Source: Niveispirillum sp. SYP-B3756 (GTDB taxonomy: Bacteria > Pseudomonadota > Alphaproteobacteria > Azospirillales > Azospirillaceae). From it: DNA of 64,000 nt. The notes beneath the pieces are model-generated. The model worked only from the letters and a program-made list of their open reading frames with translations. It had not been told where the DNA came from and ran no database searches. Both the position numbers and the translations under genes were made by a program. This document shows, piece by piece, positions 51,853 to 61,343 of the stretch; the stretch's first letter is position 1, and every line of letters starts with the position of its first letter. The stretch covers positions 124,001 to 188,000 of the forward strand of contig NZ_WIDQ01000002.1 in NCBI RefSeq assembly GCF_009495745.1, given 5' to 3'.

Positions 51853-53007
51853 TCAATAGAAATGCCCGGCCTCTCGCCGCAGCGCCGCCTCATCCACCTT
51901 GCCCCACAGGATGCGGTAGACCCAGGCGGTATAGGCCAGCACCACAGGCAGGATCAGCACCGTCACCACCAGCATGATGAACAGGGTCTGGTGGGAAGAA
52001 GAACTGTCCCACACGGTCAGGCTGGAACGTGGGTCGCTGGAACTGGGCAGGATGAAGGGGAACATGGAAACCCCCACCGTGCCGATGACACCGAAGATCG
52101 AGGTGCCAGAGGCCAACAATGCGATCCCTTCCCAACGGCCGCGCAACCCGACAAAGGCCAGCCCCGCCCCCAGCAGCCCCAGCAGCGGGGCCAGCAGCAG
52201 CAGCGGATAGGCCCGATAATTATCGAACCAGGCACCGGCATGGGTTGCCACCTGCTTGTAAAGCGGGTTGGACGGCCCGGCCACATCCTGCGTACCCAGC
52301 ACGCGATAACCATCCACCCACAGATAAAGCGCGATGCCGGCCAGTACGAACAGGGCAATGGTCAGCAATGCCGCCACCGAGCCCACAACCCGCGCCCGTG
52401 CCGCCACGGCGCCTTCGGTCTTCAGCACCAGCCAGCCGGCCCCGTGCATGGCCAGCATCGATACCGACAGCAGCCCGCACAGCAGCGCAAACGGGTTCAA
52501 CAGGCCGAAGAAGCTGCCGGTATAGAAGGAGCGCAGATCATCATCCAGATGGAAGGGCACGCCCTGCAGCACATTCCCCACAGCCACGCCGAATATCAGC
52601 GCCGGCACAAAGCCACCAATGAACAAGGCCCAGTCCCACACGGCCCGCCAGCGCGGTTCCTCCCGCTTGGAGCGGTATTTGAACGCCACCGGTCGCAGGA
52701 TCAAGGCCGCCAGCACCACGAACATGGCGAGATAAAAGCCGGAGAAGGAGACGGCATAGAGTGGCGGCCAGGCCGCGAAGATCGCGCCGCCGCCCAGGAT
52801 GAACCAGACCTGATTACCCTCCCAGACCGGTCCGATGCTGTTGATCATCACCCGCCGTTCCACATCATCCCGACCCAGGAAGGGCAGCAACATGCCCACC
52901 CCCATATCGAACCCATCCGTGGCGGCAAAGCCAATCAGCAGCACGCCCAGCAGCACCCACCAGATCAGGCGCAGCGTTTCGTAATCGATCAATTCATGCA
53001 GGATCAT
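51853..53007 (-). CDS. cydB: Cytochrome bd ubiquinol oxidase subunit II
   Basis: The 384-aa membrane protein starts at ATG 53007 with GGAG 8 bases upstream; GTG 53016 is in frame but overlaps cydA. It begins MILHELIDYETLRLIWWVLLGVLLIGFAATDGFDMGVGMLLPFLG, typical of CydB. NSIGPVWEGNQVWFILGGGAIFAAWP and FPFILPSSSDPRSSLTVWDSSSSHQTLFIML are further family signatures. It forms the bd heterodimer with CydA and comes second in cydA-B-X. Confidence 0.96.
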   Translation of the reverse strand: MILHELIDYETLRLIWWVLLGVLLIGFAATDGFDMGVGMLLPFLGRDDVERRVMINSIGPVWEGNQVWFILGGGAIFAAWPPLYAVSFSGFYLAMFVVLAALILRPVAFKYRSKREEPRWRAVWDWALFIGGFVPALIFGVAVGNVLQGVPFHLDDDLRSFYTGSFFGLLNPFALLCGLLSVSMLAMHGAGWLVLKTEGAVAARARVVGSVAALLTIALFVLAGIALYLWVDGYRVLGTQDVAGPSNPLYKQVATHAGAWFDNYRAYPLLLLAPLLGLLGAGLAFVGLRGRWEGIALLASGTSIFGVIGTVGVSMFPFILPSSSDPRSSLTVWDSSSSHQTLFIMLVVTVLILPVVLAYTAWVYRILWGKVDEAALRREAGHFY

Positions 53008-53012
53008 GATCG

Positions 53013-54587
53013 TCACTCCGCAGCGATGGTGTGATGGGCCGGGCCGGCCACCGGCCCGTGCTCAGGTTGCGGCCCTTTGCGAATGGCGCGCACCATCAAG
53101 GAAACCTCCACCACGAACAAGGTGCTGTAGAACAGCACGAAGCCCGCCAGCGTGATCAACAGGTCGGTCACGCCCAGGCTGGAGACGGCCACCGCCGTGG
53201 GCAACACCCCTTCGATGATCCAGGGCTGACGGCCATATTCGGCCACCAGCCAGCCCAGTTCAGCCGCGATCCAGGGCAGCGGAATGGACCAGACCGCCAC
53301 CCAGAGCAACCAGCGCGGCTGACCCAACCTCTGCCGCGCCGATTGCCAGAAGAAGGCCGCCATCAGCGCGATGAAGAAGAAGCCCAGCCCCACCATCAAG
53401 CGAAAGGACCAGAAAAGCGGCGCGACATGCGGCACCAGATCCCAGGCCGCCGCCTGGATCTGTGCCGGCGTGGCATCGGCGGGATCATCGACATAGCGTT
53501 TCAGCAGATAGGCATAGCCAAGATTGCCGCCATGCGCCTCGAAAAGCTCCCGCGCTTGGGCCGGGGCCTTTTCCAGACTGCGGGCCTTGCGAATTTCCGC
53601 CAGCGCGCCATAGGCGACAATGCCGCTTTCAATCCGCTGCCGCCCACGCTCCACCAGCTCATTGATGCCGGGTACTTCCGTATCCAACGAACGGGTGGAG
53701 ATCAGGCCAAGCGCCCAGGGAATGGTCAGCACATGATGAGTCGTACGCGCTTCCTGATCGGGGAAGCCGATAGCGGTGAAGCTGGCCGGGGCCGGCTCGG
53801 TCTCCCACATGCCCTCAATGGCGGCCAGCTTCATCTTTTGATGTTCGGTCGCCAGATAGCCGCTTTCATCCCCCAGCACGACAACGGAGAGCGATGAAAG
53901 CAGACCGAAGGAGCAGGCCACCGCCATGGAGCGTTTGGCCAGTTGCAGATGCCGCCCCTTCAGCATGTACCAGGCCGATACGCCCAGCACGAAGACCGAG
54001 GCCGTGACATAGCCGGCGGACACCGTATGCACAAACTTGGCCTGGGCCACGGTGTTGAACAGCACGGCCCCGAAATCCTCAATCTCCATCCGCATGGTGG
54101 CGGGGTTGAAGACGGAACCGACCGGGTTCTGCATCCAGCCATTGGCGATCAGGATCCACAGGGCCGACAGGTTGGAGCCGATGGCCACCGCCCAGGTGGC
54201 GGCCAGATGCTGCACCCTGGTCATCCTGTCCCAGCCGAAGAAGAACAGGCCGACGAAAGTGGCCTCCAGGAAGAAGGCCATCAGCCCTTCGATGGCCAGC
54301 GGGGCCCCGAAAATGTCGCCGACATAATGGCTGTAATAGGACCAGTTCATGCCGAACTGGAATTCCATGGTGAGGCCGGTGGCCACCCCCAGCACGAAAT
54401 TGATGCCGAACAGGGAACCCCAGAACTTGGTCATCTGCCGCCAGATGTCCCGCCCCGTCATCACATAGACCGTCTCCATGATGGCCAGAATGATGGACAG
54501 GCCGAGCGTCAGCGGCACAAACAGAAAGTGATAGAGCGCTGTCATGGCGAATTGCAGCCGTGACAGTTCAACGATGTCGAGTTCCAT
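53013..54587 (-). CDS. cydA: Cytochrome bd ubiquinol oxidase subunit I
   Basis: The 524-aa subunit starts at ATG 54587 (MELDIVELSRLQFAMTALYHFLFVPLTLGL), whose histidine is a haem ligand. A long Q-loop (about 250-390, GRQRIESGIVAYGALAEIRKAR through GGNLGYAYLLKRYVDDPADATPAQIQAA) marks the E. coli-like long-loop class rather than the cyanide-insensitive short-loop class. It oxidises quinol and reduces O2 at low oxygen tension without proton pumping. It is divergent from an FNR-type regulator gene, the likely controller. Confidence 0.97.
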   Translation of the reverse strand: MELDIVELSRLQFAMTALYHFLFVPLTLGLSIILAIMETVYVMTGRDIWRQMTKFWGSLFGINFVLGVATGLTMEFQFGMNWSYYSHYVGDIFGAPLAIEGLMAFFLEATFVGLFFFGWDRMTRVQHLAATWAVAIGSNLSALWILIANGWMQNPVGSVFNPATMRMEIEDFGAVLFNTVAQAKFVHTVSAGYVTASVFVLGVSAWYMLKGRHLQLAKRSMAVACSFGLLSSLSVVVLGDESGYLATEHQKMKLAAIEGMWETEPAPASFTAIGFPDQEARTTHHVLTIPWALGLISTRSLDTEVPGINELVERGRQRIESGIVAYGALAEIRKARSLEKAPAQARELFEAHGGNLGYAYLLKRYVDDPADATPAQIQAAAWDLVPHVAPLFWSFRLMVGLGFFFIALMAAFFWQSARQRLGQPRWLLWVAVWSIPLPWIAAELGWLVAEYGRQPWIIEGVLPTAVAVSSLGVTDLLITLAGFVLFYSTLFVVEVSLMVRAIRKGPQPEHGPVAGPAHHTIAAE

Positions 54588-54925
54588 ACCTGCCTGCCGG
54601 TGAACCGGCCCCCCGGAATGGTCGGCAGCCACCAGGATGGGGCCACCTGCTTTACTGGTGTGGAACGGAGCCGGACCGCAATCGTTCAAACTGGCATTCG
54701 GATCAACTGCTTATCTGCCAGCCCCATCCCACACCGGGATATGGGACCGGATGATGCACCCACCGTCCAAAGGCTGCTTTGCGGATTGTCAAAGGCGTTG
54801 AACGGGCGGGGGTCCGGATTTCCTTTCAACAAGCACAGGGCAACAGCTTGGCGCAAAAGCCGGGGTCGGACCAGACCAATGCACTGGTTGCGACAAATAT
54901 TCACCCAGCCAACAACACCCGGATC

Positions 54926-55696
54926 ATGGCCGCTTGCCCGCCCCGACCGGATCAGCCTATTGATGGGGAGGCATTCGGGAGGGTTGGTGTGAAAGCGGCA
55001 CGGATCATTGCGGCACGGCAAGGGCTGGCTGCCTGCCAGCATTGCGGCATTCGCCATCTGGCTTTGTTCGCCGATCTGCGCGACAGCGATTTCGACCTGA
55101 TCCACCAGCCCATCGAGGAAATCCATGCTGAGCCGATGGAGCAGATCTATCATCTGGACCAGGAGGCGACGGCCATCTTCACCCTGCGCTCCGGCCTGGT
55201 GAAGCTCGTGCATATCCAGCCGGATGGATCGCAGCGCATCGTCCGGCTGATCCGTCCCGGTGGGGTGGTGGGGCTGGAGGCGCTGGTGAAGCCGCGTTAC
55301 GAGCATCTGGCCGTGGCACTGCTGCCGGTGGAGCTTTGCCGCATTCCCGTCAGTGTGGTGAGCCAGCTGCAAACCAACACGCCCCGCCTGCATCAGAAGC
55401 TGATGGAGAAATGGCACGAGGCGTTGAGCGTGGCTGATGATTTCCTGACCGGGCTGTCCACCGGCAGTGCCCGACAGCGGTTGGCCCGGCTGTTACTGAC
55501 CCTATCGGAGGAAGCACCGGATCAGCCGGTGCGCCTGTTCACGCGGGAGGATTTCGGGGCCATCCTGGCCGTCACCCTGGAAACCGCCAGCCGCACCGTA
55601 ACCGACCTGAAGCGCAGCGGCGCCATCCGAGAGATCGCGCATAATCAGGTGATCTGCGAAAGAGGGGCGCTGCTGGCGGCGGCGGAAGGGGTTTAG
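54926..55696 (+). CDS. FNR/CRP-family transcriptional regulator lacking one cluster-ligand cysteine
   Basis: About 256 aa from ATG 54926; the frame extends upstream to 54779 without family-like sequence. An N-terminal CQHCGIRHLA (C37, C40) aligns with CQDCSISQLC of E. coli FNR, so the third cysteine is Ala46. VELCRIP (C138) aligns with SMVCEIP of FNR C122, with C40-C138 spacing of 98 against 99. A cNMP-type beta-roll and dimer helix follow, then an HTH with VTLETASRTVTDLK keeping the ExxSR residues that read TTGAT. It is probably an oxygen- or redox-responsive regulator of cydABX and of the FNR boxes here. Whether it holds a [4Fe-4S] cluster is open. Confidence 0.87.
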   Translation: MAACPPRPDQPIDGEAFGRVGVKAARIIAARQGLAACQHCGIRHLALFADLRDSDFDLIHQPIEEIHAEPMEQIYHLDQEATAIFTLRSGLVKLVHIQPDGSQRIVRLIRPGGVVGLEALVKPRYEHLAVALLPVELCRIPVSVVSQLQTNTPRLHQKLMEKWHEALSVADDFLTGLSTGSARQRLARLLLTLSEEAPDQPVRLFTREDFGAILAVTLETASRTVTDLKRSGAIREIAHNQVICERGALLAAAEGV

Positions 55697-55743
55697 AGCC
55701 ACCCCATTTTCCGTCACCGCAGCGAAGGCCGATGGTTATTGCT

Positions 55744-55830
55744 GCCTCCCCCGCGAAAGCGGGGGTCCAGGGCCACAAGAACAACGCTAGGCGCTTACCG
55801 CCCCTGGACCCCCGCTTTCGCGGGGGAGGC
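55744..55830. repeat. REP/BIME-like inverted repeat, copy 3
   Basis: Perfect 29-bp inverted arms (55744-55772 and 55802-55830) surround a 29-nt loop. Each arm also holds its own hairpin, CCCCCGC-GAAA-GCGGGGG. It lies between the convergent FNR-like and fghA genes. Confidence 0.8.
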
Positions 55831-55877
55831 ACGTTGTTTGCACAAAGCCGTCCTTGCAGCCAGAGACCAAATCCCCC

Positions 55878-56720
55878 TTACAATCTCTCCACATGCCAGC
55901 GCAGGTGATCTTCCATGAAGCTGGAAATGAAGTAATAGGAATGGTCATACCCTTCCTGCATCCGCAGGGTCAGGGCGATGCCGGCCTTCCGGCAAGCAGC
56001 TTCCAGCAGATCGGGGCGCAACTGACCGTCCAGGAAGCCATCCGCCGTCCCCTGGTCCACCAGGATTTCCGGCACCAGTGCACCATGTTCAATCAGCGCC
56101 ACCGCATCATGGCTCAGCCATGCCGCCTTGTCCGATCCCAGATAGGCGGGGAATGCCTTCTGTCCCCAGGGCACCTGGGTGGGGGCCACAATGGGCGCGA
56201 AGGCGGAAACGGATTTAAACCGCCCGGGATGGCGCAGCGCCACGGTCAGCGCACCATGGCCGCCCATCGAATGGCCGGTAATGCCCTGGCGGTCCATATC
56301 CACCGGGAAATACCGCATCACCAGATCCGGCAATTCTTCCGCCACATAGGTCCACATGCGGAAATGCGGTGCCCAGGGTGCCTCTGTGGCGTCGACATAG
56401 AAGCCGGCCCCCTGCCCCAGATCCCAACCGGCATCATCGGCCACGCCTTCGCCGCGCGGGCTGGTATCCGGGCAGACGATGACCAGTCCCAGTTCCGCCG
56501 CCAGCCGCCGGAACTCCCCCTTCTCCGTCACATTGGCATGGGTGCAGGTCAGGCCGGATAGATACCACAGCACCGGCAGCTTGCGCCCATTCACCGCCTG
56601 GGGCGGGGTGAAGACACTGAACACCATGGGCGTGCCGGTGGCGCTGGATTGGTGGCGATAGACACCCTGAATGCCGCCATGGCTGCGGATGGTGGATATG
56701 GTCTCAATGCTCATCATCAA
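55878..56720 (-). CDS. fghA: S-formylglutathione hydrolase
   Basis: The 280-aa esterase-D-family alpha/beta hydrolase has VLWYLSGLTCTHANVTEKGEFRRLAAELGLVIVCPDTSPRG, the nucleophile elbow GHSMGGHGALTVAL, and a C-terminal GYDHSYYFISSFMEDHLRWH with the catalytic His. It hydrolyses S-formylglutathione to formate and glutathione, the step after AdhC. It lies 64 bp downstream of adhC, with a 16-bp palindrome in between. Confidence 0.95.
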   Translation of the reverse strand: MMMSIETISTIRSHGGIQGVYRHQSSATGTPMVFSVFTPPQAVNGRKLPVLWYLSGLTCTHANVTEKGEFRRLAAELGLVIVCPDTSPRGEGVADDAGWDLGQGAGFYVDATEAPWAPHFRMWTYVAEELPDLVMRYFPVDMDRQGITGHSMGGHGALTVALRHPGRFKSVSAFAPIVAPTQVPWGQKAFPAYLGSDKAAWLSHDAVALIEHGALVPEILVDQGTADGFLDGQLRPDLLEAACRKAGIALTLRMQEGYDHSYYFISSFMEDHLRWHVERL

Positions 56721-56732
56721 TCCCAGCGTTGA

Positions 56733-56748
56733 TGTGTGACGTCACACA
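56733..56748. promoter_or_regulatory. 16-bp palindrome between adhC and fghA
   Basis: TGTGTGACGTCACACA is perfectly symmetrical and lies 13-28 bp before the fghA start. It could be a transcription-factor site giving fghA its own control, or a leader stem. No terminator T-run follows. Confidence 0.45.
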
Positions 56749-56784
56749 GTAGGGGGAGGTCACATGACCTCCCTACCCCACCCC

Positions 56785-57894
56785 TTAAAACACCACGACG
56801 CTGCGGATGCTCTCACCCGAATGCATCAGATCGAAGGCCTTGTTGATCTCCTCCAGGCTCAGCACATGGGTGATCATCGGGTCGATCTCAATCTTGCCCT
56901 GCATGTACCAGTCGACGATCTTCGGCACATCGGTACGGCCACGCGCACCGCCGAAGGCGGAGCCCTTCCACACCCGGCCGGTCACCAGTTGGAAGGGACG
57001 GGTGGAGATTTCCTTGCCGGCTTCGGCCACGCCGATGACGACGGAAACACCCCAGCCGCGATGGCAGGCTTCCAGCGCCTGGCGCATCACATTGGTGTTG
57101 CCGGTGCAGTCGAAGGTATAATCGGCCCCGCCTTCTGTCAGGGCCACCAGATGCTGGACGATATCGCCGTCGATCTTGCTGGGGTTGACGAAATGGGTCA
57201 TGCCGAAGCGGCGGCCCCATTCTTCCTTGCGGTCATTGATATCGACACCGATGATCTTGTCGGCCCCCACCATGCGGGCGGCCTGGATGACATTCAGGCC
57301 GATGCCGCCCAGGCCGAAGATCACCACATTGGAACCCGGCTCCACCTTGGCGGTATTGATCACCGCCCCCACGCCGGTGGTGACACCGCAGCCGATATAG
57401 CAGGTGGACTGGAACGGCGCGTCTTCCCGGATTTTCGCTACGGCGATTTCCGGCAGAACGGTGAAGTTGGAGAAGGTGGAGCAGCCCATATAGTGATAGA
57501 TCGGCTGGCCCTTATAGCTGAAGCGGCTGGTGCCATCGGGCATCAAGCCCTTGCCCTGGGTGGCGCGGATAGAAGTGCAGAGGTTGGTCTTGCGCGACAG
57601 GCAGCTTTTGCACTGGCGGCATTCCGGGGTGTAGAGCGGGATGACATGATCGCCCGGCTTCAAGCTGGTGACGCCCGGCCCCACTTCGCGTACGATGCCG
57701 GCCCCTTCATGGCCCAGGATGGACGGGAAGATGCCTTCACTGTCAAACCCGTCCAGCGTATAGGCATCGGTATGGCAGATGCCGGTGGCCATGATCTCAA
57801 TCAGCACCTCGCCCAGCTTCGGGCCTTCCAGATCGACTTCAACGATTTCCAGGGGCTTCTTGGCTTCAAAGGCGACGGCGGCGCGGGTCTTCAT
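56785..57894 (-). CDS. adhC: S-(hydroxymethyl)glutathione dehydrogenase (class III ADH)
   Basis: The 369-aa enzyme shows class III signatures: [34 protein letters not shown] with catalytic zinc ligands, [15 protein letters not shown] with structural zinc, [53 protein letters not shown] and the C-terminal [16 protein letters not shown]. It oxidises S-hydroxymethylglutathione with NAD+ and also reduces S-nitrosoglutathione. It is first of adhC-fghA and divergent from a LysR gene. This pair handles formaldehyde detoxification. Confidence 0.97.
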   Translation of the reverse strand: MKTRAAVAFEAKKPLEIVEVDLEGPKLGEVLIEIMATGICHTDAYTLDGFDSEGIFPSILGHEGAGIVREVGPGVTSLKPGDHVIPLYTPECRQCKSCLSRKTNLCTSIRATQGKGLMPDGTSRFSYKGQPIYHYMGCSTFSNFTVLPEIAVAKIREDAPFQSTCYIGCGVTTGVGAVINTAKVEPGSNVVIFGLGGIGLNVIQAARMVGADKIIGVDINDRKEEWGRRFGMTHFVNPSKIDGDIVQHLVALTEGGADYTFDCTGNTNVMRQALEACHRGWGVSVVIGVAEAGKEISTRPFQLVTGRVWKGSAFGGARGRTDVPKIVDWYMQGKIEIDPMITHVLSLEEINKAFDLMHSGESIRSVVVF

Positions 57895-58011
57895 GGGGGC
57901 TTCTTCCGGCTTGTGGACATGGGAAAATCCCGCTGGCCGGTTCGGTCAGCGGGCGTTGCGTGACTATAGCCGGGGCCTTCCCCGGCAACAATCCCGGCTT
58001 TGAGGCAAAAA

Positions 58012-58033
58012 ATTATTGCTGTATAGCAATAAT
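58012..58033. promoter_or_regulatory. LysR-type operator between adhC and the LysR gene
   Basis: ATTATTGCT-GTAT-AGCAATAAT is a perfect inverted repeat with T-N11-A-type spacing, in an AT-rich window 44 bp before the lysR start and 118 bp before adhC. Confidence 0.6.
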
Positions 58034-58076
58034 CAAGAATGCACCGGTCCCCGGCAAAGGTCAGGAAACCGCCCCC

Positions 58077-58955
58077 ATGCAGCCCTGGGATGGGATTGAG
58101 GAGTTTATTGCCACGGCGGAGACGGAGAGCTTTTCCCGCGCCGCCACCCGGCTGGGGGTTTCCACTTCCCATATCAGCCGGGAGGTGGCGCGGCTGGAAG
58201 ACCGGCTTTCCGTCCGCCTGCTCTACCGCACCACCCGCCGGGTCAGCCTGACCGATGCCGGGCGGCTGTTCCTGGAACGCTGCCGCCGGTTGGTAGAGGA
58301 GCGGGAGGAGATGTTCGCCGCCGTCAGCGAACAGGATGGCGCGGCGCGTGGGCATCTGCGGCTGACCTGTTCCATTGCCTATGGCGAACGTTTCATCGTG
58401 CCGCTGGTCAACCGCTTCCTGGCCGATCACCCGCAGATGAGTGTCTCCATCGACCTGACCAATCGGGTGGTCGATCTGGTGGGGGAGGGGTTTGACCTGG
58501 CGGTGCGCATCGGTGCCAGCCTTGGCGACAGCCGGCTGATCGCCGTGCGGCTGGCACAGCGGGAACGCTATCTCTGCGCCGCCCCGGCCTATCTGGCGGC
58601 CCATGGCGTGCCCGCCGGGCTGGACGATCTGGCCCGCCATGCCTGCCTGCTGGGCACGGCGGAATTCTGGCAGTTCCAGGCCGGCGGGCGGCTGGTGGAA
58701 TTCAAGCCGCGCGGTTCCTGGCGCTGCAACAGCGGCTTTGCCGTGCTGGATGCGGCCCGCCAGGGGCTGGGGCTCTGCCAATTGCCGGATTTCTATGTGG
58801 AACCCGATCTGGCCAGCGGGGCCCTGGTCAGCCTGCTGGAACCCCACCGCCCGCCAGCAGAGGGTATCTGGGCCGTTTATCCCCATCGCCGCCACCTGTC
58901 GCCCAAGGTGGCGCGGCTGGTGGATTATCTGAAGGCCCATGTCGGCCAGGCCTGA
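58077..58955 (+). CDS. LysR-family transcriptional regulator
   Basis: The 292-aa protein from ATG 58077 has an N-terminal winged helix (WDGIEEFIATAETESFSRAATRLGVSTSHISREVARLEDRLSVRLLYRTTRRVSLTDAG) and a periplasmic-binding-like effector domain (about 90-290). It belongs to the group near DsdC/AaeR-like 'LysR substrate-binding' regulators of aldehyde and efflux genes; the exact subgroup is uncertain. It is divergent from adhC-fghA with a perfect palindrome between, so it probably controls formaldehyde detoxification and itself. Confidence 0.88.
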   Translation: MQPWDGIEEFIATAETESFSRAATRLGVSTSHISREVARLEDRLSVRLLYRTTRRVSLTDAGRLFLERCRRLVEEREEMFAAVSEQDGAARGHLRLTCSIAYGERFIVPLVNRFLADHPQMSVSIDLTNRVVDLVGEGFDLAVRIGASLGDSRLIAVRLAQRERYLCAAPAYLAAHGVPAGLDDLARHACLLGTAEFWQFQAGGRLVEFKPRGSWRCNSGFAVLDAARQGLGLCQLPDFYVEPDLASGALVSLLEPHRPPAEGIWAVYPHRRHLSPKVARLVDYLKAHVGQA

Positions 58956-58968
58956 TCGGGTCGGGTAC

Positions 58969-59012
58969 CGGGGGCGAAAGGGAGCCTTGCATAGCCCCAC
59001 CCGCCCCCTTTT
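58969..59012 (+). terminator. Possible terminator after the LysR gene
   Basis: GGGGGCG (58970) pairs with CGCCCCC, followed by TTTT, but the loop is about 25 nt. Moderate support only. Confidence 0.4.
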
Positions 59013-59133
59013 GCGACATGAAATGAGGATCATCGGGTTAGATAGATACGCATCGAATTTTCATGGAAAATGCCGTTGAAAGCACGCGACCTTGCATTGC
59101 AATCCGTGCAAACATTCAACGTTAGCGTTTTTT

Positions 59134-59166
59134 CAGGCCCGGATGGCATTCACCCATCCGGGCCTG
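59134..59166 (+). other. Strong leader hairpin before the chemoreceptor gene
   Basis: CAGGCCCGGATGG and CCATCCGGGCCTG pair perfectly around a 7-nt loop, ending four bases before the GCGGAG ribosome binding site. No T-run follows on either strand, so it is unlikely to be a terminator. Confidence 0.5.
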
Positions 59167-59183
59167 CCCCGCGGAGATCACCG

Positions 59184-61259
59184 ATGCGCGTCAAGACCCT
59201 GTTCACCCTTTGCATTTCCGGTGCCGGCGTGATTGCGGTGGGGGTTGCCATGATGCTGGTGGCCCAACAGGTCAGTTCCTTGTGGAGCATCAACCAGACC
59301 GCGCGCTATCTGCGGACCTTCCAGGCCGTTTCCCGGATTGTTGAGCAATTGCCGCTGGAACGCTCGGCCTTCAACACCGCGCTGCAGGCGGACAGCGTAC
59401 TGGATCAGGCGGGGCGGGACCGGATCGCCGCCGCGACCGGCAAGACGGATGAGGCCCTGAGCCAAAGCCTGAACGCCGCCGAGCATGAAATTGGCGACCC
59501 CGCCATCAAGGCAGTGCTGAGCAGCCTGAAAACCCATATCCAGGAGCTGCGCAGCCGCGCCCTGGAGGAGGCTGCAAAGCCCCTGTCCGCCCGCGATGCC
59601 AGCTTCCTGAAAGGCTACCCCGCCGCCGTCAACCGCACCATGGAAGAGGCCACGCGGCCGTTGCAGACCATGGAAGTGGTGGCATCGCGCCTGAATACCG
59701 GTGTATCCGATTTCATCGCGATGGCCCGCCTGACCAATGATTTCCGCTCGGCCGCCGGGGCCCGCTCCTCGCATCTCGGCCTCTATCTCTCCAATCCGGA
59801 GACGCGCACCCAGACGAATAACGAGAAGCATGGCGAGATAATGGCCCGGATCGAGGAGCGGTGGGCCCAGATCCAGGCACAGTTCAAACTGGCCGGGGAA
59901 CCGCCGAAGGTGGCAGACGCCCTGGCCACGGTGGAGAAGCAATATTTCAAGGAAGGGGGCGACTATTACAACCGCATCGTCACCGCCGTGCGGAGCAATG
60001 CTGATCCGGGGATAACCCCGCTGGAATTCCGCACCGTTCAGGCCAATTTCGTCAAGCCGATCATGTCCATCCGCGATGCCGCCCTGACCACCGGGGCGGA
60101 TTATCTGGATGACCGTGCCCGCACGGCCATGATCGGGCTGATCCTGGAAGGGGTGCTGACCCTGGGCATTGCCATTGCCATCGTCGCCCTGGGCTATGTT
60201 TTCAATCGCCGCGTCATCACGCCGTTGAACGGGCTGACCCAGGTGATCGGCCGGATGGCCGATGGGGAGCTGCAAACCACCATTGCCGGTGAAGCGCGCC
60301 CGGACGAGGTGGGCGATATTGCCCGCGGCCTGGTTGTCTTCAACCGTAATGCCCAGGAGCGGCAGCGGTTGGAGCAGATGGCCGCGACCGAGCGCCAGGC
60401 GCGCGAGGAACGGGTGAAGCGGGTGGAAACCCTGATCCACCAGTTCGAGGGGGCGATTGCCGAGGTGCTGCACGCCGTCGCCGCGTCGGCCACCGAGTTG
60501 GAGGGGACGGCCCATTCCATGAGCGGCATCGCCCAGGAGACCACTACCCAGGTCACCAACTGCGCCACCGTCTCCGAGCAGACATCCAGCAATGTGCAGA
60601 CGGTGGCCGCCGCCAGCGAGGAGTTGGCCTCATCCAGCCTGGAAATCGGCCGTCAGGTCTCGGAATCCGCCACCATCGCCCTGTCCGCCGTCAATCAGGC
60701 GACGGAAACCGACCGCATCATGCGCGGGCTGGCCGATGCGGCGGAGAAGATCGGCAATGTCGTGCAGATGATCCAGGACATCGCCGCCCAGACCAACCTG
60801 CTGGCCCTGAATGCCACCATCGAAGCGGCGCGGGCGGGGGAGGCGGGCAAGGGCTTTGCCGTCGTTGCCAGCGAGGTGAAAAGCCTCGCCACCCAGACCG
60901 CCCGCGCCACCGAGGAGATTTCCGCCCAGATCGCCAGTATGCAATCGGCCACCAGCAGTTCGGTGGAAGCGATCAGCGGCATCGGCCAGACCATCCGCCG
61001 GGTCAGCGAGATTGCCGCCGCCATCGCCGCCGCGGTGGAGGAACAGGGGGCCGCCACGGCGGAAATCGCCCGCAATGTGCAACAGGCCGCCCGTGGCTCC
61101 CAGGAAGTGTCCACCAATCTGGGCCGGGTGGCCGAAGCCGCCGACCAGACGGGCGAAGCCTCCGGCGAGGTGCTGGCCGCCGCTGGTGAACTGGCCCAAC
61201 AGTCGGAAGTCCTGCGCCGGGATATTGAAAGCTTCCTGGCCAATATCCGCACCGCCTGA
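59184..61259 (+). CDS. Methyl-accepting chemotaxis protein
   Basis: The 691-aa receptor from ATG 59184 (GGAG upstream) has a first membrane helix (about 5-28), a periplasmic helical sensor (about 30-310), a second helix ([27 protein letters not shown]) and a HAMP domain ([26 protein letters not shown]). The signalling domain carries the conserved tip [38 protein letters not shown]. The ligand domain is all-helical and not a recognised PAS/Cache. The C-terminus ([10 protein letters not shown]) lacks an NWETF-type tail. It signals to CheA; ligand unknown. No che genes are adjacent. Confidence 0.93.
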   Translation: MRVKTLFTLCISGAGVIAVGVAMMLVAQQVSSLWSINQTARYLRTFQAVSRIVEQLPLERSAFNTALQADSVLDQAGRDRIAAATGKTDEALSQSLNAAEHEIGDPAIKAVLSSLKTHIQELRSRALEEAAKPLSARDASFLKGYPAAVNRTMEEATRPLQTMEVVASRLNTGVSDFIAMARLTNDFRSAAGARSSHLGLYLSNPETRTQTNNEKHGEIMARIEERWAQIQAQFKLAGEPPKVADALATVEKQYFKEGGDYYNRIVTAVRSNADPGITPLEFRTVQANFVKPIMSIRDAALTTGADYLDDRARTAMIGLILEGVLTLGIAIAIVALGYVFNRRVITPLNGLTQVIGRMADGELQTTIAGEARPDEVGDIARGLVVFNRNAQERQRLEQMAATERQAREERVKRVETLIHQFEGAIAEVLHAVAASATELEGTAHSMSGIAQETTTQVTNCATVSEQTSSNVQTVAAASEELASSSLEIGRQVSESATIALSAVNQATETDRIMRGLADAAEKIGNVVQMIQDIAAQTNLLALNATIEAARAGEAGKGFAVVASEVKSLATQTARATEEISAQIASMQSATSSSVEAISGIGQTIRRVSEIAAAIAAAVEEQGAATAEIARNVQQAARGSQEVSTNLGRVAEAADQTGEASGEVLAAAGELAQQSEVLRRDIESFLANIRTA

Positions 61260-61283
61260 GTTTTTCGTCGCAGAGCCCTTGAC

Positions 61284-61300
61284 CTTGACATGGTGGCAAG
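61284..61300 (+). promoter_or_regulatory. CueR/MerR-type operator in the copA promoter
   Basis: The dyad CTTGACATGGTGGCAAG sits immediately after a -35-like TTGACC (61279-61284), inside the long promoter spacer expected for MerR-family activation. It is 44 bp before the copA start. The cognate regulator gene lies directly downstream of copA. Confidence 0.7.
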
Positions 61301-61343
61301 CCCCACATGATGGGGCAGCCATTGTTGCCAAGGGAACCAGGCC

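Noticed and set aside
51862-53034. 390-codon plus-strand frame opposite cydB
   Set aside because: His/Gln-rich shadow of a membrane protein gene.
54779-54925. In-frame N-terminal extension of the FNR-like regulator
   Set aside because: The extra 49 residues do not resemble FNR-family sequence, and the family-like part begins after residue 70 of that frame.
59134-59166. Intrinsic terminator of the LysR transcript
   Set aside because: The stem is strong but the T-run lies before it, not after, on the plus strand, and the minus-strand reading is followed by A residues.
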